64,000 nucleotides of DNA, taken from positions 120,786,561 to 120,850,560 of the forward strand of contig NC_064621.1 of assembly GCF_023898315.1 (NCBI RefSeq), given 5' to 3'. Below the pieces are notes generated by a model. That model was not told where the DNA came from and did not search any database. It saw nothing but the letters and a program-made list of their open reading frames with translations. Below, piece by piece: positions 1-13,500 of the stretch. Position 1 is the first letter of the stretch. Each line of letters opens with the position of its first letter. Source of the DNA: Schistocerca nitens. Its lineage: Eukaryota > Arthropoda > Insecta > Orthoptera > Acrididae. The position numbers and the translations under genes were made by a program.

Positions 1-700
1 CATTAATGTTTGTATTATTTCAATTTTTTGATTATGGTAATTTTTATTTCCTGCTAGGTATTCTAAATGTGTTATTGCTAATCTATTGATTAATTCGGCA
101 CACCCTTCATTAGATATATTGAAATGGTTTTCCTGCATATTTTGGTCAAACCTTCACGTTTCTTCTCATTCTACACTAAAGAATGTCAACTTGATATATT
201 TGTTTTACTTTCGCAAAATAACCATAGATAGATTTTTTATAAAATTACTGTATTTAATATATTTATTTGTTCTTACTTTATTGACATTCTTATAGGAATC
301 TAGTGGTCCTGAATGGAACAATACTATCAGATTTTGTACCTCTATCATCCATGAATTAAACAATTCATCACTTCATCTGCAGCATCATATGTTTTTCTGC
401 AGTAGTTAATTTGTCTCCACTGAAAGTCTTGCTTGTTCAGTTGCATCAAGAACTCATTGATCTTCTTCTATATACTTTTCATATTCTGTCTTGGATTTTT
501 AAAATTTTTTAAATTGTATTTTTAATTTTTTTCCATTTTGTTTAGCTTTTTTTAACAATTACGTGGTTGTGTTTTCCAAAGATACAGACAAAAATTAAGA
601 ATTCAGTTTTTAATATCTGTTTTTTACTCTTGTAAAAAAAATATTTAATTTCGTATATGTACTTACCTTCATTATGTTTCCTACTCATATCTATTTTACA
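1..700. other. AT-rich DNA, no gene recognised
   Basis: Strongly AT-rich. Short frames are open by chance or represent the decayed 3' flank of the minus-strand ATPase remnant next door. A minus-strand stretch around 360-470 looks protein-like but I cannot assign it. Confidence 0.4.
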
Positions 701-1230
701 AAATACAAACTTATCCCCATCCCAGGATTTATTATGTAGCCTTTAAAATCACTACCAACAACCTTATCGTAAATATGATTTAAATTTGTATCACCTTGTC
801 CAAATTCATTTTTAAAAATTTACATTGTCTCTCACTAGTTGTTTTGGTATTTTCCAGTATCCCTAATCTAAATAATAACCAACTATTCCTTTGTTCCTAT
901 CTCTTACAAAATGTTCTATAACCATATCCTGATTATCGAGAGTGAATTGTCTTGACACTGATCCAGCGGTATGAGTTCATCATTACTTTCAATAAAAGTA
1001 GTGAATTCTCACTGTTCTTATCTTCAACTTCCTTGCACATTTTTATAAAAACTTGATATTTTGGACGATCTAAATTCTTGCAGTAAACTTACAGATGAGT
1101 GACTTTATTCCAGTTGAAACATATTGGAGCTATAAAAAAACTGTCAATGATTAACATTGTTTTTCCACAACCACTTGGCGCTATTATCACACATTGAATA
1201 GAATCAGGTAAGAGATTTCCATACTTATTT
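700..1230 (-). pseudogene. Decayed packaging-ATPase-like gene (Maverick/Polinton or related virus)
   Basis: Read on the minus strand, this segment encodes a P-loop motif, APSGCGKT, near 1174-1197, preceded by hydrophobic 'CVII' as in a beta strand. Further on, in shifted frames, come 'RPKYQVF', 'HFVRDRNKGIVGYYL' and 'GYWKIPKQLVRDN'. That order (P-loop, 'QPKYQ'-like block, then a block of RGRHK/YL/IPK/IRDN type) is what I know from FtsK/HerA-type genome-packaging ATPases of Maverick/Polinton elements and adintoviruses. The Walker B aspartate pair appears as 'LDN'. Several stops and frameshifts mean the copy is dead. Length, about 180 codons, is compatible with most of the ATPase. Assignment rests on motif order, not on a search. 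Another P-loop virus ATPase is possible. Confidence 0.55.
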
Positions 1231-1569
1231 TTTTACTTCATCTCTGGAATTCTTATTTTTGGTTGCCCATCAGTTTGCATGTAATTACTACATTTTTAAT
1301 ACCAGTAAATGAGACTTATTAAGAGTGAGGGTAGGTCATCTGTTCTCAAAACATTTTGACTATATCTATACATGACAGTAACAGTAATGTTGCACTTTTT
1401 GGTTACTACGCAACGTTTTTAACTCCAAATATTGCATCGAAATTCATAAATTGTATTGTGATAGAGAGTCAATAGAGATTCCTGTTGGTCAATGTCCTCG
1501 AAAGCCTTTGAAAAATTTATTCAATAAAAAAAGCCAAATTTCACATTAACTCAAATGACATTTTAGTAG

Positions 1570-2650
1570 AGTTATGACTGAAAGTGATATCTAATTGTAT
1601 ATGGGTGTAAATTATAGTATCGGAAGTGTGCTTCAAATGGGTGGCCAAATTATTCTTGTTAATGAAAAGACTGTGGGTAAGAATGTTCCTAAAATTATTC
1701 CATTTGAATTAATCAACAAATTTTAATTTGGCTGATGTAATGCTTGTGAAGCATACTGGTCACTTTCATCGAGAAACCAATAAAGTCCCTTCATTCAAGC
1801 CTAATGGTGAATTTGGTGAACCACTAATTCATTAACCACTTTCTCCTGTACTCATTACAGTTTAGTTTGAAATTCAGGACTTGGAAATAATTGCAGCTAA
1901 TAAAAGTGAAAGCTTTTTGTATTTCGCATCTAATTAATAAATTTTTATCATTTATCAATGATTACATTTGAGAGCTATCAGCTTTACTCATTCCCTGTGA
2001 ATGAAAAAACTAAAAATAACCTCTATCTTCCCAACAAGGACACAGAGGCCAACATAAATATTGGAAATGATTAGGCTCATCCTAATCACACCCATACATA
2101 TATGATCTTCAGAATTAAGAGCTAATTTCCCAACAAATGATGGAAAATCTAACAAAATTAATAGATGATTATGCGCCAAACCTGTTCGATATTATCAACA
2201 TAAAAAAGGAAACAATATTGTGTGTAGAACAGAACACCCATTTACTTCTTTATCTGTCATTATGTGATAGTCTCTAGCCAGTGAGTCAGCCATGAAGATC
2301 ATATTCTCGATAAACGTAGCAAAGGATTGTTACTGAAATTTTTACTTTGAGTTATAGTGCAAATGATGCCTTCTTTGATGGGCTAACCACAATCAGTTTG
2401 ATGTTGAAGACGTGACAACATTTCCAAAGCAGGGTAAAATCGTTGTTGAAACAATGAAAATCCATGGTGCAGTGGATCGATATGCATCAGAATTTTTAGT
2501 CTAGCTGGCACAAGAAAGACTAAAGAATTCGAAGATTTCCATTTTTTTTTTGGACCTCAATCCTCAGACTGCTTTACTGAAAGAGAAATTTTGAGTCAGA
2601 TATCACCAAATACTATAATTATGGAGAACTTGATATGCCTTATTTTATTT
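1570..2650 (+). other. Coding-like decayed sequence beside the ATPase remnant, unassigned
   Basis: The plus strand here contains protein-like stretches broken by stops, for example 'SVLQMGGQIILVNEKTVGK' near 1630, 'ESYQLYSFPVNEKTKNNLY' near 1970 and 'ETMKIHGAVDRYASEFLV' near 2450. It runs divergently from the ATPase remnant, as other genes of a Maverick-like element could. I do not recognise a capsid or protease motif, so no function is given. Confidence 0.25.
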
Positions 2651-4066
<1,416 letters not shown>

Positions 4067-4548
4067 AAATGAGCCCTATTCAAGAAGTTCAGTAACCCAA
4101 CCAGTTGTAATTTTAATGAGCTTAAGACTTTTTTATCCTGCTAGATATTTGAAATGAACAACTAATTCAAATTTTCAGCTTTTTGAAGATGGACAGGCTA
4201 AACTGAAATGCAATAGATTGAATAAATTGATAAATAATAATAATGAATTTCATGTTCTACCGTTTTCTATGCGAATTCCATTATAATTTTTACCTTACTT
4301 TATTTGAAAAGAAAGATGTACTGACAACTAATGTCATTTTACGTTTTTTAATGTGGAATTCCAAAGGGAGACTATCCTTCTTTCTAGAATTACTAAAAAT
4401 ATAAAAAATATAAAATAAATTAAAAGCAAGAAATAAAATAAAATAAAAATAAAATAAAAATATACGATATATTATACCAAAAATTTGTCATTTTCCTGCC
4501 CACACAATGTAGGCTCACAAAAATTTAAAGGTTTTTGCTTCAAAGTAC

Positions 4549-4576
4549 AATACCTGTCAGATCCCTGACAGGTATT
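4549..4576. repeat. Perfect 12-bp inverted repeat with 4-nt loop
   Basis: Arms aatacctgtcag (4549-4560) and ctgacaggtatt (4565-4576) are exact reverse complements with a 4-nt loop. It stands alone in AT-rich DNA just before a SINE, and no function is evident. Confidence 0.8.
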
Positions 4577-4606
4577 ATCCTGAAACACCTGTACAAGAGT
4601 TTTGGT

Positions 4607-4798
4607 TCAAATGGCTCTGAGCACTATGGGACTTAACTTCTGAGGTCATCAGTCCCCTAAAACTTAGAACTACTTAAACCTAACTAACCTAAGGACATCA
4701 CACACATCCATGCCCGAGGCAGGATTCGAACCTGCGACCATAGCGGTCATGCAGTTCTGGACTGTAGCGCCTAGAACCGCTCGGCCACTCTGGCTGGC
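4607..4798 (-). mobile_element. tRNA-derived SINE, family 1
   Basis: Minus-strand copy. The tRNA-like head with a pol III B box (reverse complement of ggattcgaacc, near 4722) lies at the right end, and the tail 'gctcagagccatttgaacca' at the left. It is flanked by a 9-bp direct repeat, agttttggt (4598-4606 and 4799-4807), a target-site duplication of LINE-type retrotransposition. Confidence 0.93.
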
Positions 4799-4842
4799 AG
4801 TTTTGGTAATACTAATGTATGTAAGGTACAATGTTACTTTAT

Positions 4843-5328
4843 TTAATTTCGTGATGCATCCAGTACTGTGTTAAAACCTTCAAGGAATAGCATTATCTCA
4901 GCAGCTGTGACTAATAAATGTAGACAGACATGTTGGTCAAGCTTGACCTTGTGTAGTGTGTCTGGCAAACATTTTGGCACCAGTGTGTAGGCTGCCTCGT
5001 TGCACATCCTTGGTGCAACCAGGCGTGAGAACCTGCACAACAATAACCAAAACACATCATGTTCCAGAGTACCTGCTTAAATCCCTGCCTCTGTAGTTTA
5101 CAGCTGCTGCAAAATCTAAGCCAGCATTTCATACACCAAAAGCTTACAGCACTGAAGAAGTGAACAACACATAGCTGGTTTGCTGATTGCCTTCAAAGAA
5201 AATAAAATTTTTTTCAGTGAATTAATAGCTGCCCTGCACATCAGAAACAATGGTCTAGCTTCTAATTTCTTTGTGTTTCCTTTACGTGTGGAAGCATTAT
5301 TTTCCTTATTATAGTGTGTAACTTCCAA
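4843..5328 (-). other. Overlapping short open frames, unrecognised
   Basis: Three minus-strand frames of about 70 codons overlap here. Some read like protein (for instance 'VAPRMCNEAAYTLVPKCLP'), but no start, splice signals or family motif make a coherent gene. It could be a degraded element or host exon. Function unknown. Confidence 0.15.
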
Positions 5329-6161
5329 AAGCTTTTTATATACTTGTACAGTTACATACTATATGGGCTAACCTAAGGCTGTAATTTACATCATAGATGT
5401 AGTATACATGTAGTTGTAATTGTAATCAGACACAAAATGGACGCAGACTGTGGGTCTATGATAAAGTTGAACAGTTTATTGAAAATATTTCCTTGTTTAA
5501 CATGTACTGCTCAAGAGTTATTCCCTTATATGTGGCTAAATTTTTCTAACAAATCGAACTAGTTTTCTCACATCACTTTACTTTTCTTGCACTCTTACAT
5601 CTAGAAATGGTATTTCATATAGTCAGAAACACACAGACATCTTGTGACATCATCTTACTGTATCCATATGTCAAAACTAACTTACCCTATCTTACTTGCT
5701 AATAAGATTCCTAAACAGCTTACAGAATTTTGAATATTTTGGCAAGAGGCTAGTATTACACTTCAGCGAGCATTGCTCTTCCAGTATATAAGGCGTTTAT
5801 CCGTTTGACCATGTTCTTTCAATTACTCTAATTATATTCTCATGTTCCAGGTGATGTATCCTCCTTTTAGAAACAGAAATTGCTGTAATCACTTTTACTT
5901 TAAGAGAATGAGATAAAAATATGACCAAATGGATGCTAAAATGAAATATAGCCTTCTGGTAGCACATACCAGGACACTTATTGCCTACAAAATGACATAA
6001 ATGATCTCGATGGCAAAAACCTTTATTTTTGTGATAAACGGTGGCGACTAGTTACTGGCCAAATTTAGACCACATACCGTTTTGATAGGTGGTGTCGGTG
6101 AGCCAATCAGGCATTACAAACTCCATGAACATAAAAAATAGAGGTTCCTTGCTGTCGAGAC
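5329..6161. other. Intergenic DNA, nothing recognised
   Basis: AT-rich sequence without a convincing frame or element. Confidence 0.3.
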
Positions 6162-6291
6162 TGTTTATGTTCATTTTAAAATACTAAGACAAACCGCTAT
6201 TCTCCAGGAGAATTGTTCTCAAAATTTGTTTATGTTCATTTTAAAATACTAAGACAAACCGCTATTCTCCAGGAGAATTGTTCTCAAAATT
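6162..6291. repeat. Tandem duplication of a 65-bp unit
   Basis: The unit starting tgtttatgttcattt occurs at 6162-6226 and again at 6227-6291, identical over its length. Identity suggests a recent duplication. Non-coding. Confidence 0.95.
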
Positions 6292-6768
6292 ACTTATTGC
6301 CTCGTTAGAAAACACATAAAACTTTTAATCATTATTGAGTAAATCTGATTCTACATTCATCTAGAAATGACTTCCACTTTGGGAAGATATTGTAAAAAAA
6401 TACTGCCATCAGTTTCTTTGTAATAGTATTCCATCTGCGTTACCGAGGTTGCACGTTTTCGAAGGATGGGTTTATGAAACCAAAATCAAGCAATCTAATT
6501 TGAACATCAGCTTAAAACTACTGCTTATGTGCATTGTCAGTAATATTGGTCATTAAACTATCAGTTGTAAGTTTAACACTAAGGTTAGTTTAACAAATTG
6601 ATGTCCTAGGTCTTCTGGGTAGAACTATGCCATCCTTTATTGAAACTAGGGTAATTATAGTATCTGTAAACAAGTAGCTAGTGTGGTAACTGTGTCCTGT
6701 ACAAAATGGACTTAAAGCCATGGAACATAATAGAGACTAATAATGCAAAAGGATGAAATTTAGTTTCT

Positions 6769-6959
6769 GGGCTGGCTCTGAGCACTATGGGAGTTAACAT
6801 CTGACGTCATGAGTCCCCTAGAACTTAGAACTACTTAAACCTAACTAACCTAAGGACATCACACATATCCATGCCTGAGGCAGGATTCGAACCTGCGACT
6901 GTAGCAGTCGTGTGGTTCCAGACTGTAGCGCCTAGAACCACTCGGCCACCCCAGCCGGC
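6769..6959 (-). mobile_element. tRNA-derived SINE, family 1
   Basis: Minus-strand copy with a degenerate tail end ('gggctggctctgagc'). Exact 11-bp target duplication atttagtttct at 6758-6768 and 6960-6970. The tRNA-like head faces the right end. Confidence 0.93.
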
Positions 6960-6970
6960 ATTTAGTTTCT

Positions 6971-7456
6971 AATGATATATATGAATACTATATTCAGTGT
7001 ATGTCTCAGCTCTGAGCAATGGCGCTAGTAAGGTTTTCACTGGAAACAATACAATATTACTTTCTCACATTACAGAAGCAAGAGACGGTCACACTTTGTT
7101 TTTTCCTATTTATACAAGTAGCATAGAAGTAGACCTTACTTATTCAGCGATTGTGATCCATGTAGAAACTTTTGATGGAAATTTTGTAACGCTCTGTACA
7201 GAGAGCAGATGCAAATATGATATTTTGACTTATATTGTTAAGCAATGTAGAAATGAGGTATGGTTAAGATACAGTAGATAGTCTTCTCCCTGTGGCATTG
7301 ACGTATTATTATTGGGCCTTACACAGAATCCATATTTAGAGACTATAAATATTTTAATGAGTGTTACTATCAATGTTAAAGACCAATGTCGTTAAATGTA
7401 GCAGAGTATATAACATATGTTCCAATGGTATAGTTGTAATAACAAAGATATTTGAA
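6971..7456. other. Intergenic DNA between two SINEs
   Basis: One 94-codon plus-strand frame (6997-7281) is open, but nothing about it suggests a gene. No element recognised. Confidence 0.3.
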
Positions 7457-7468
7457 TCTCTTCTCCCA

Positions 7469-7684
7469 AAAAAATGGTTCAAATGGCTCTGAGCACTATG
7501 GGACTCAACTGCTGTGGTCATAAGTCCCCTAGAACTTAGAACTACTTAAACCTAGCTAACCTAAGGACAGCACACAACACCCAGCCATCACGAGGCAGAG
7601 AAAATCCCAGACCCCGCCGGGAATCGAACCCGGGAACCCGGGCGTGGGAAGCGAGAACGCTACCGCACGACCACGAGATGCGGG
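7469..7684 (-). mobile_element. tRNA-derived SINE, family 2 (different head, shared tail)
   Basis: The body and tail (ccttaggttag... gagccatttgaacca, then a T/A run) match family 1. The head is a different tRNA-like sequence with a canonical B box (GGTTCGATTCC on the minus strand, 7620-7630). A 12-bp duplication, tctcttctccca, at 7457-7468 and 7685-7696 flanks it exactly. A linker (reverse complement of 'cgaggcagagaaaatccc') separates head from shared body. Confidence 0.92.
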
Positions 7685-7953
7685 TCTCTTCTCCCATTTT
7701 ACATCTTACGAGTTATGTGATATTTTAACACAACAACGCTCATGTTGAATGTATTTTACTCGAAAGTAAAACACAAAGAAGAACACAATAACCCATAACT
7801 GCGACAGATAATTATTTAAAGCATACTTTCTATTCCCCCTTAAGGGGTAATACTGATTACAGTGATAATTTCATGATTTTTACTTCCAAATAACTGATTT
7901 TTAAACATGAATTTTCAGTAACCTTTTAAGACAGAGGAGTACTATTTAACTCG

Positions 7954-9393
7954 TTATGTAGTATATAATGTTAATTCTTCCTTGTGATCTTTACAGGACC
8001 TGAAGATCCGTTTAGTGTGGCTTTTACAGTTACGTATAGAACAAATGACATACTTATACTGTTGAAAGCTTGTTGTCATTTGTACTTGGGCACATGTGAC
8101 ATCTTCTTCCCTTGCTATACAGTGTAGCTGGTCATGTTCTTCACAGCCTTGCATGCTGGCACCAGGTCTTCTCTCTGATTTTTTGTCATAGACTTCTATG
8201 TGCATTACAACTGTTCGTCTTTTGGACAATAAAGTCGATTTGTTAGGCTTTAGAATATTCTTCAAAAATTCTCATCTTGTAACTTTCTTACCAGAGGTCC
8301 AGTTGTAAAGGATATATGAGTGAATTCGGAGTAGATACGTTTCCAAAATGAGAAAACACTTCTGCCGACTCTATAATTACTAAGTAACTAGATCTCTTTT
8401 ATGGAGAAAATCGTTACAGCTTCTGGTTTTTTCTAAGAGCATCGATTTTTCCATCACTATACATCGTGCAGATGGTAACAATATCTCACAATTTGACTGG
8501 AAGATATGATACCATTTTTACATCTTGTGTAAAACCGAACAGGCTCGAAGGTACAGTTCTTCGTTTATTGGGTAAAAGTTGTGGAAGAATATATGTTCTG
8601 TTCTTTCGTAATGCTTCTGCTAATATCAACTTTTCTCCGATGGTGAGAGTCACTGTGGTGTACCATTTGTCAGTAGATGTATTGCCGACAATACCCTCTA
8701 GAGGAATAACGAGTCATTGCAATATTTCTGAAATCATGTTTCTAGTGCTTTTATACCGAAGCGATAACAGAGACGTAAACCAGGGATCTTGTATATGACA
8801 TAATAACTGTAAACATATCACACCCACACGTAGTCCACTTGTCTTTGAAATGGCCATGTGAGGCTTTGTAAGATTTAGCTTATTGCAGGACATGCAGAAA
8901 GGCATTCGTCTTCATATACTCAGTATCCTGTAATTCACGAAATCTGTCAAACTGTCCTCAAATGTCCATTATGTGCATGCTAGTGTACATATCAATGTTA
9001 TCCATCAATTTATTATCAAAGAAAGGGAAAACGTTTCCATTGGAGTCTTTGTTGCTCTAGACAGCGCTAAAGTGCCTATCTTATGAGAACTGATACATAG
9101 CTTTCCGGTATTCCCCTATGGCTGACTGGTTTCACATTCAATTTAGTGTGCCAATCTTTACTGATTCAGCATTATTTACTAACAAGTGAACTCTGAGGTT
9201 TATCTCTTGAAGAAGTGACCACATTTGATTTCGTGTAATTCTCATTTATTTCATTGTTGTGCTCCCAATCTTCTGAACTTGACTGTTGGTCATCAGTTTG
9301 TAGCAGCTGCGACATTATTTCCTCATCTTCGAGAAACTTGGACTTACGCTGAACGGACACTAGAAAAAACACTGAAACCTTCCATGTATTCAA
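7954..9393 (-). other. Possible decayed minus-strand gene, unrecognised
   Basis: Minus-strand frames at 9172-9393 (acidic, Ser-rich, 'KFLEDEEIMSQLL') and 7954-8265 (several Cys and His) bracket about 1.2 kb of broken frames. An acidic N-terminus and a Cys/His-rich C-terminus would fit a piggyBac-like transposase, but I see none of the catalytic blocks in between, so this is only a possibility. Confidence 0.15.
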
Positions 9394-10344
9394 TGAATAC
9401 TCCCTAAAGCTTGTAACTGATCAGAAAACTGATAATAAAGCAGTGAGTTAAGAATCAATTCACATGAAAGATAACGATCACGCGTAAAAGAGAGCTTTGG
9501 GTAGTTTGACGGAAATACTGAGTAGCACAGTTGGTCACGTCATGTCAGTTCGGTGAAATACGTTGCGATACAGATAGTCCCGTAGTGTTGAAACACCCAT
9601 AACAACAAGACAATGAGCGTGACAGTGGCACTGAATGGAGCTGAAGAAACAACCACACACAGAGTGTTTCTTATCATGTCAGAGATCTGCTACAGATGAA
9701 TAGCTGTCGGACTGTACTGATGGTACGGCCAAAGCAGATAAGCTTAGTGTGTCACACAAATTACTTTTATCAATCATTGGTTTAAATCTGCACGAAACTC
9801 CATAAAAACAGGCTGGGGGTTTAAGCCAAAACCTGGTGACGTAAATGCTGACCTTGTGCAGCGTGAGAGGACCGGCCTCTGAGTGCCACTAGTGAAACTG
9901 TGGCATTTAAGCCATAGTAACACGGGCCGTGGCACGCAACGTGGAGCATGCCGACCTGATCTCCACAATGTTGCTGAACCCTCAGGAATGACCTAGCCTG
10001 TGCATACCGTACACATGCCTCTCCCTGGTATACGTGACAGCTGCATTCTCCACCTGCAATTCCCGGCTACAGGTGACGCACGCGATCTACACAGTACACG
10101 TTCCTTCTCGAAATGGACAATTATAACTATCTGCGATAGCTTTAACTCGTTCTCACATGAGGCGAGACAGCTGGCGACGATGTGGACGGTGGTTCAAAAT
10201 TCAGGTATACGAGACACTGTGCCCGTGTCACATTGGATGAGCTACTTAATGTGATACGCTAATGTACGTTTGTGATTTACGATTGCAGAGCTCTCCACCG
10301 GTAGTTATCAGCTCTATGTCTGTTGTTGATTTGGGGGAAGTTCA
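9394..10344. other. Intergenic DNA, nothing recognised
   Basis: Somewhat richer in GC than the flanks from about 9800 to 10250, which hints at an unidentified repeat. No supported feature. Confidence 0.25.
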
Positions 10345-10500
10345 CCTATCATATTACGGAAGGGTAACGAGGAAGTCGGCAGTACCCTTTCAAAGGTATC
10401 GTCCTGGCATATGCCTGTAGCGATTCAGGGAAATCACGGGAAACCTAAATTAGGGTGACTGGACTCGGGTTCAATCATCGTCCTCCCGAATGACTGTACG
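10345..10500 (-). mobile_element. Degenerate tRNA-derived SINE, third type
   Basis: The sequence around 'ggaagtcggcagtaccctttcaaagg' and 'gggaaatcacgggaaacctaaat' is one I know as a widespread insect SINE body. On the minus strand it starts from a truncated tRNA-like head ('cattcgggaggacgatgattgaaccc'-type). The B box is mutated and no target duplication was identified, so this is an old copy. Confidence 0.55.
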
Positions 10501-10595
10501 TCTGACTCGTAAATCATACAATTTGCTTATAAAATGCACAGGTGCCAAATTCCTAAATTAACTTCATTAAAATGCACACTCCCTGCCTTGTCCAT

Positions 10596-13500
10596 GTTGT
10601 TGTTGTTGTGGTCTTCAGTCCTGAGACTGGTTTGATGCAGCTCTCCATACTACTCTATCCTGTGCAAGCTTCTTCATCTCCCAGTACATACTGCAACCCA
10701 CATCCTTTTGATTCTGCTTAGTGTATTCATCTCTTGGTCTCCCTCTACGATTTTTACCTTCCACGCTGCCCTCCAATGCTAAATTTGTGATCCCTTGATG
10801 CCTCAGAACTTGTCCTACCAACCGATCCCTTCATCTAGTCAAGTTGTGCCACAAACTTCTCTTCTCACCAATCCTATTCAATACCTCCTCATTAGTTATG
10901 TGATCTACCCATCTAATCTTCAGCATTCTTCTGTAGCACCACATTTCGAAAGCTTCTATTCTCTTCTTGTCCAAACCATTTATCGTCCATGTTTCACTTC
11001 CATACATGGCCACACTCCATACAAATACTTTCAGAAATGACTTCCTGACACTTAAATCTATACTCGATGTTAACAAATTCCTCTTCTTCAGAAACGCTTT
11101 CCTTGCCATTGCCAGTCTACATTTTATATCCTCTCTACTTCGACCATCATCAGTTATTTTGCTCCCCAAATAGCAAAACTCCTTTACGACTTTAAGTATC
11201 TCATTTACTAATCTAATTCCCTCAGCATCCCCCGACTTAATTCGACTACATTCCATTATCCTCGTTTTGCTTCTGTTGATGTTCATCTTATATCGTCCTT
11301 TCAAAACACTATCCATTCCCTTCAACTGCTCTTCCAAGCCCTTTTCTGTCTCTGACATAATTACAATGTCATCGGCAAACCTCAAAGTTTTTATTACTTC
11401 TCCATGGATTTTAATACCTACTCCGAACTTTTGTTTTGTTTCCTTCACTGCTTGCTCAATATAAAGATTGAATAACATCGGGGATAGGCTACAACCCTGT
11501 CTCACTCCCTTCCCAACCACTGCTTCCCTTTCATGTCCCTCGACTCTTATAACTGCCATCTGGTTTCTGTACAAATTGTAAATAGCCTGTCGCTCCCTGT
11601 ATTTTACCCCTGCCACCTTCAGAATTTGAAAGAGCGTATTCCAGTCAACATTGTCAAACGCTTTTCTAAGTCTACAAATGCTAGAAACGTAGCTTTGCCT
11701 TTCCATAATCTTTCTTCTAAGATAAGTAGTAGGGTCAGTATTGCCTCAGTGTTCCAATATTTCTGCGAAACCCAAGCTGATCTTCCCCGAGGTCGGCTTC
11801 TACTAGTTTTTCCATTCGTCTGTAAAGAATTCGCGTTAGTATTTTGCAGCTGTGGCTTATTAAACTGATAGTTCGGTAATTTTCACATCTGTCAACACCT
11901 GCTTTCTTTGGGATTGGAATTATTATATTCTTCTTGAAGTCTGAGGGAATGTCGCCTGTCTCATACATCTTGCTCACCAGATGGTAGAGCTTTGTCAGGA
12001 ATGGCTCTCCCAAGGCCGTCAGTAGTTCTAATGGAATGTTGTATACTCCCGCGGCCTTGTTTCGACTCACATCTTTCAGTGCTCTGTAAAACTCTTCACG
12101 CAGTATCATATCTCCCATTTCATCTTCATCTACATCCTCTTCCATTTCCAAAATATTGTCCTCAAGTACATCGCCCTTGTATAGGCCCTCTATATACTCC
12201 TTCCACCTTTCCCTTCTTTGCTTAGAACTGGTTTCCATCTGAGCTCTTGATATTCATACAAGTGGTTCTATTTTCTCCAAAGGTCTCTTTAATTTTCCTG
12301 TAGACAGTATCTATCTTACCCCTAGTGAGATAAGCCTCTACAACCTTAAATTTATCCTCTAGCCATCCCTGCTTAGCCATTTTGCACTTCCAGTCAATCT
12401 CATTTTTGAGACGTTTGTATTCCTTTTTGCCTGCTTCATTTACTGCATTTTTATATTTTCTCGTTTCAAAAATTAAATTCAATATTTCTTCTGTTACCCA
12501 AGGAATTCTACTAGCCCTTGTCTTTTTACCTACTTGATCCTCTGCTGCCTTCACTACTTCATCCCTCAAAGCTACCCATTCTTCTTCTACTGTATTTCTT
12601 TTCCCAATTCCTGTCAATTGTTCCGTTATGCTCTTCCTGAAACTCTGTATAACCTCTGGTTCTTTCAGTTTATCCAGGTCCCATCTCCTTAAATTCCCAT
12701 CTTTTTGCAGTTTCTTCAGTTTTAATCTACAGTTCATTACCAATAGATTGTGGTCAGAGTCCACATCTGCCCCTGGAAATGTCTTACAATTTAAAACCTG
12801 GTTCCTAAATCTGTGTCTTACCATTACATAATCTATCTGAAACCTGTCAGTATCTCCAGAGTTCTTCCATGTGTACAACCTTCTTTTATGATTCTTGAAC
12901 GGTGTGTTAGCTATGATAAAGTTGTGCTCTGTGCAAAATTCTACCAAGCGGCTTCCTCTTTCATTTCTTAGCCCTAATCCATATTCACCTACTACGTTCC
13001 CTTCTCTCCCTTTTCCTACTACCGAATTCCAGTCGCCCATCACTATTAAATTTTCGTCTCCCTTCACTATCTGAATAATTTCTTTTATCTCGTCATACAT
13101 TTCATCAATTTCTTCGTCATCTGCAGAGCTAGTTGGCATATAAACTTGTACTACTGTAGTAGGCTTGGGCTTCGTATCTATCTTGGCCACAATAATGCGT
13201 TCACTATGCTGTTAGTAGTAGCTTACCCGCACTCCTATTTTCCTATTCATTATTAAAGCTACTCCTGCATTACCCCAATTTGATTTTGTATTTATGATCC
13301 TGTATTCGCCTGACCAAAAGTCTTGTTCCTCCTGCCACCGAACTTCACTAATTCCCACTATAACTAACCTATCCATTTCCCTTTTTAAATTTTCCAACCT
13401 ACCTGCCCGATTAAGGGATCTGACATTGCACGCTCCGATCCGTAGAACGCCAGTTTTCTTTCTCCTGATAACGTCGTCCTCTTGAGTAGTCCCCGCTCGG

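Noticed and set aside
4720..4790. tRNA-like sequence with B box, possible tRNA gene
   Set aside because: The same head is attached to a common body and tail in about ten places, each with target duplications, so these are SINEs. No intact cloverleaf gene was seen.
8466..8798. 110-codon plus frame in AT-rich DNA
   Set aside because: Composition and sequence look random, and there is no motif or gene context.
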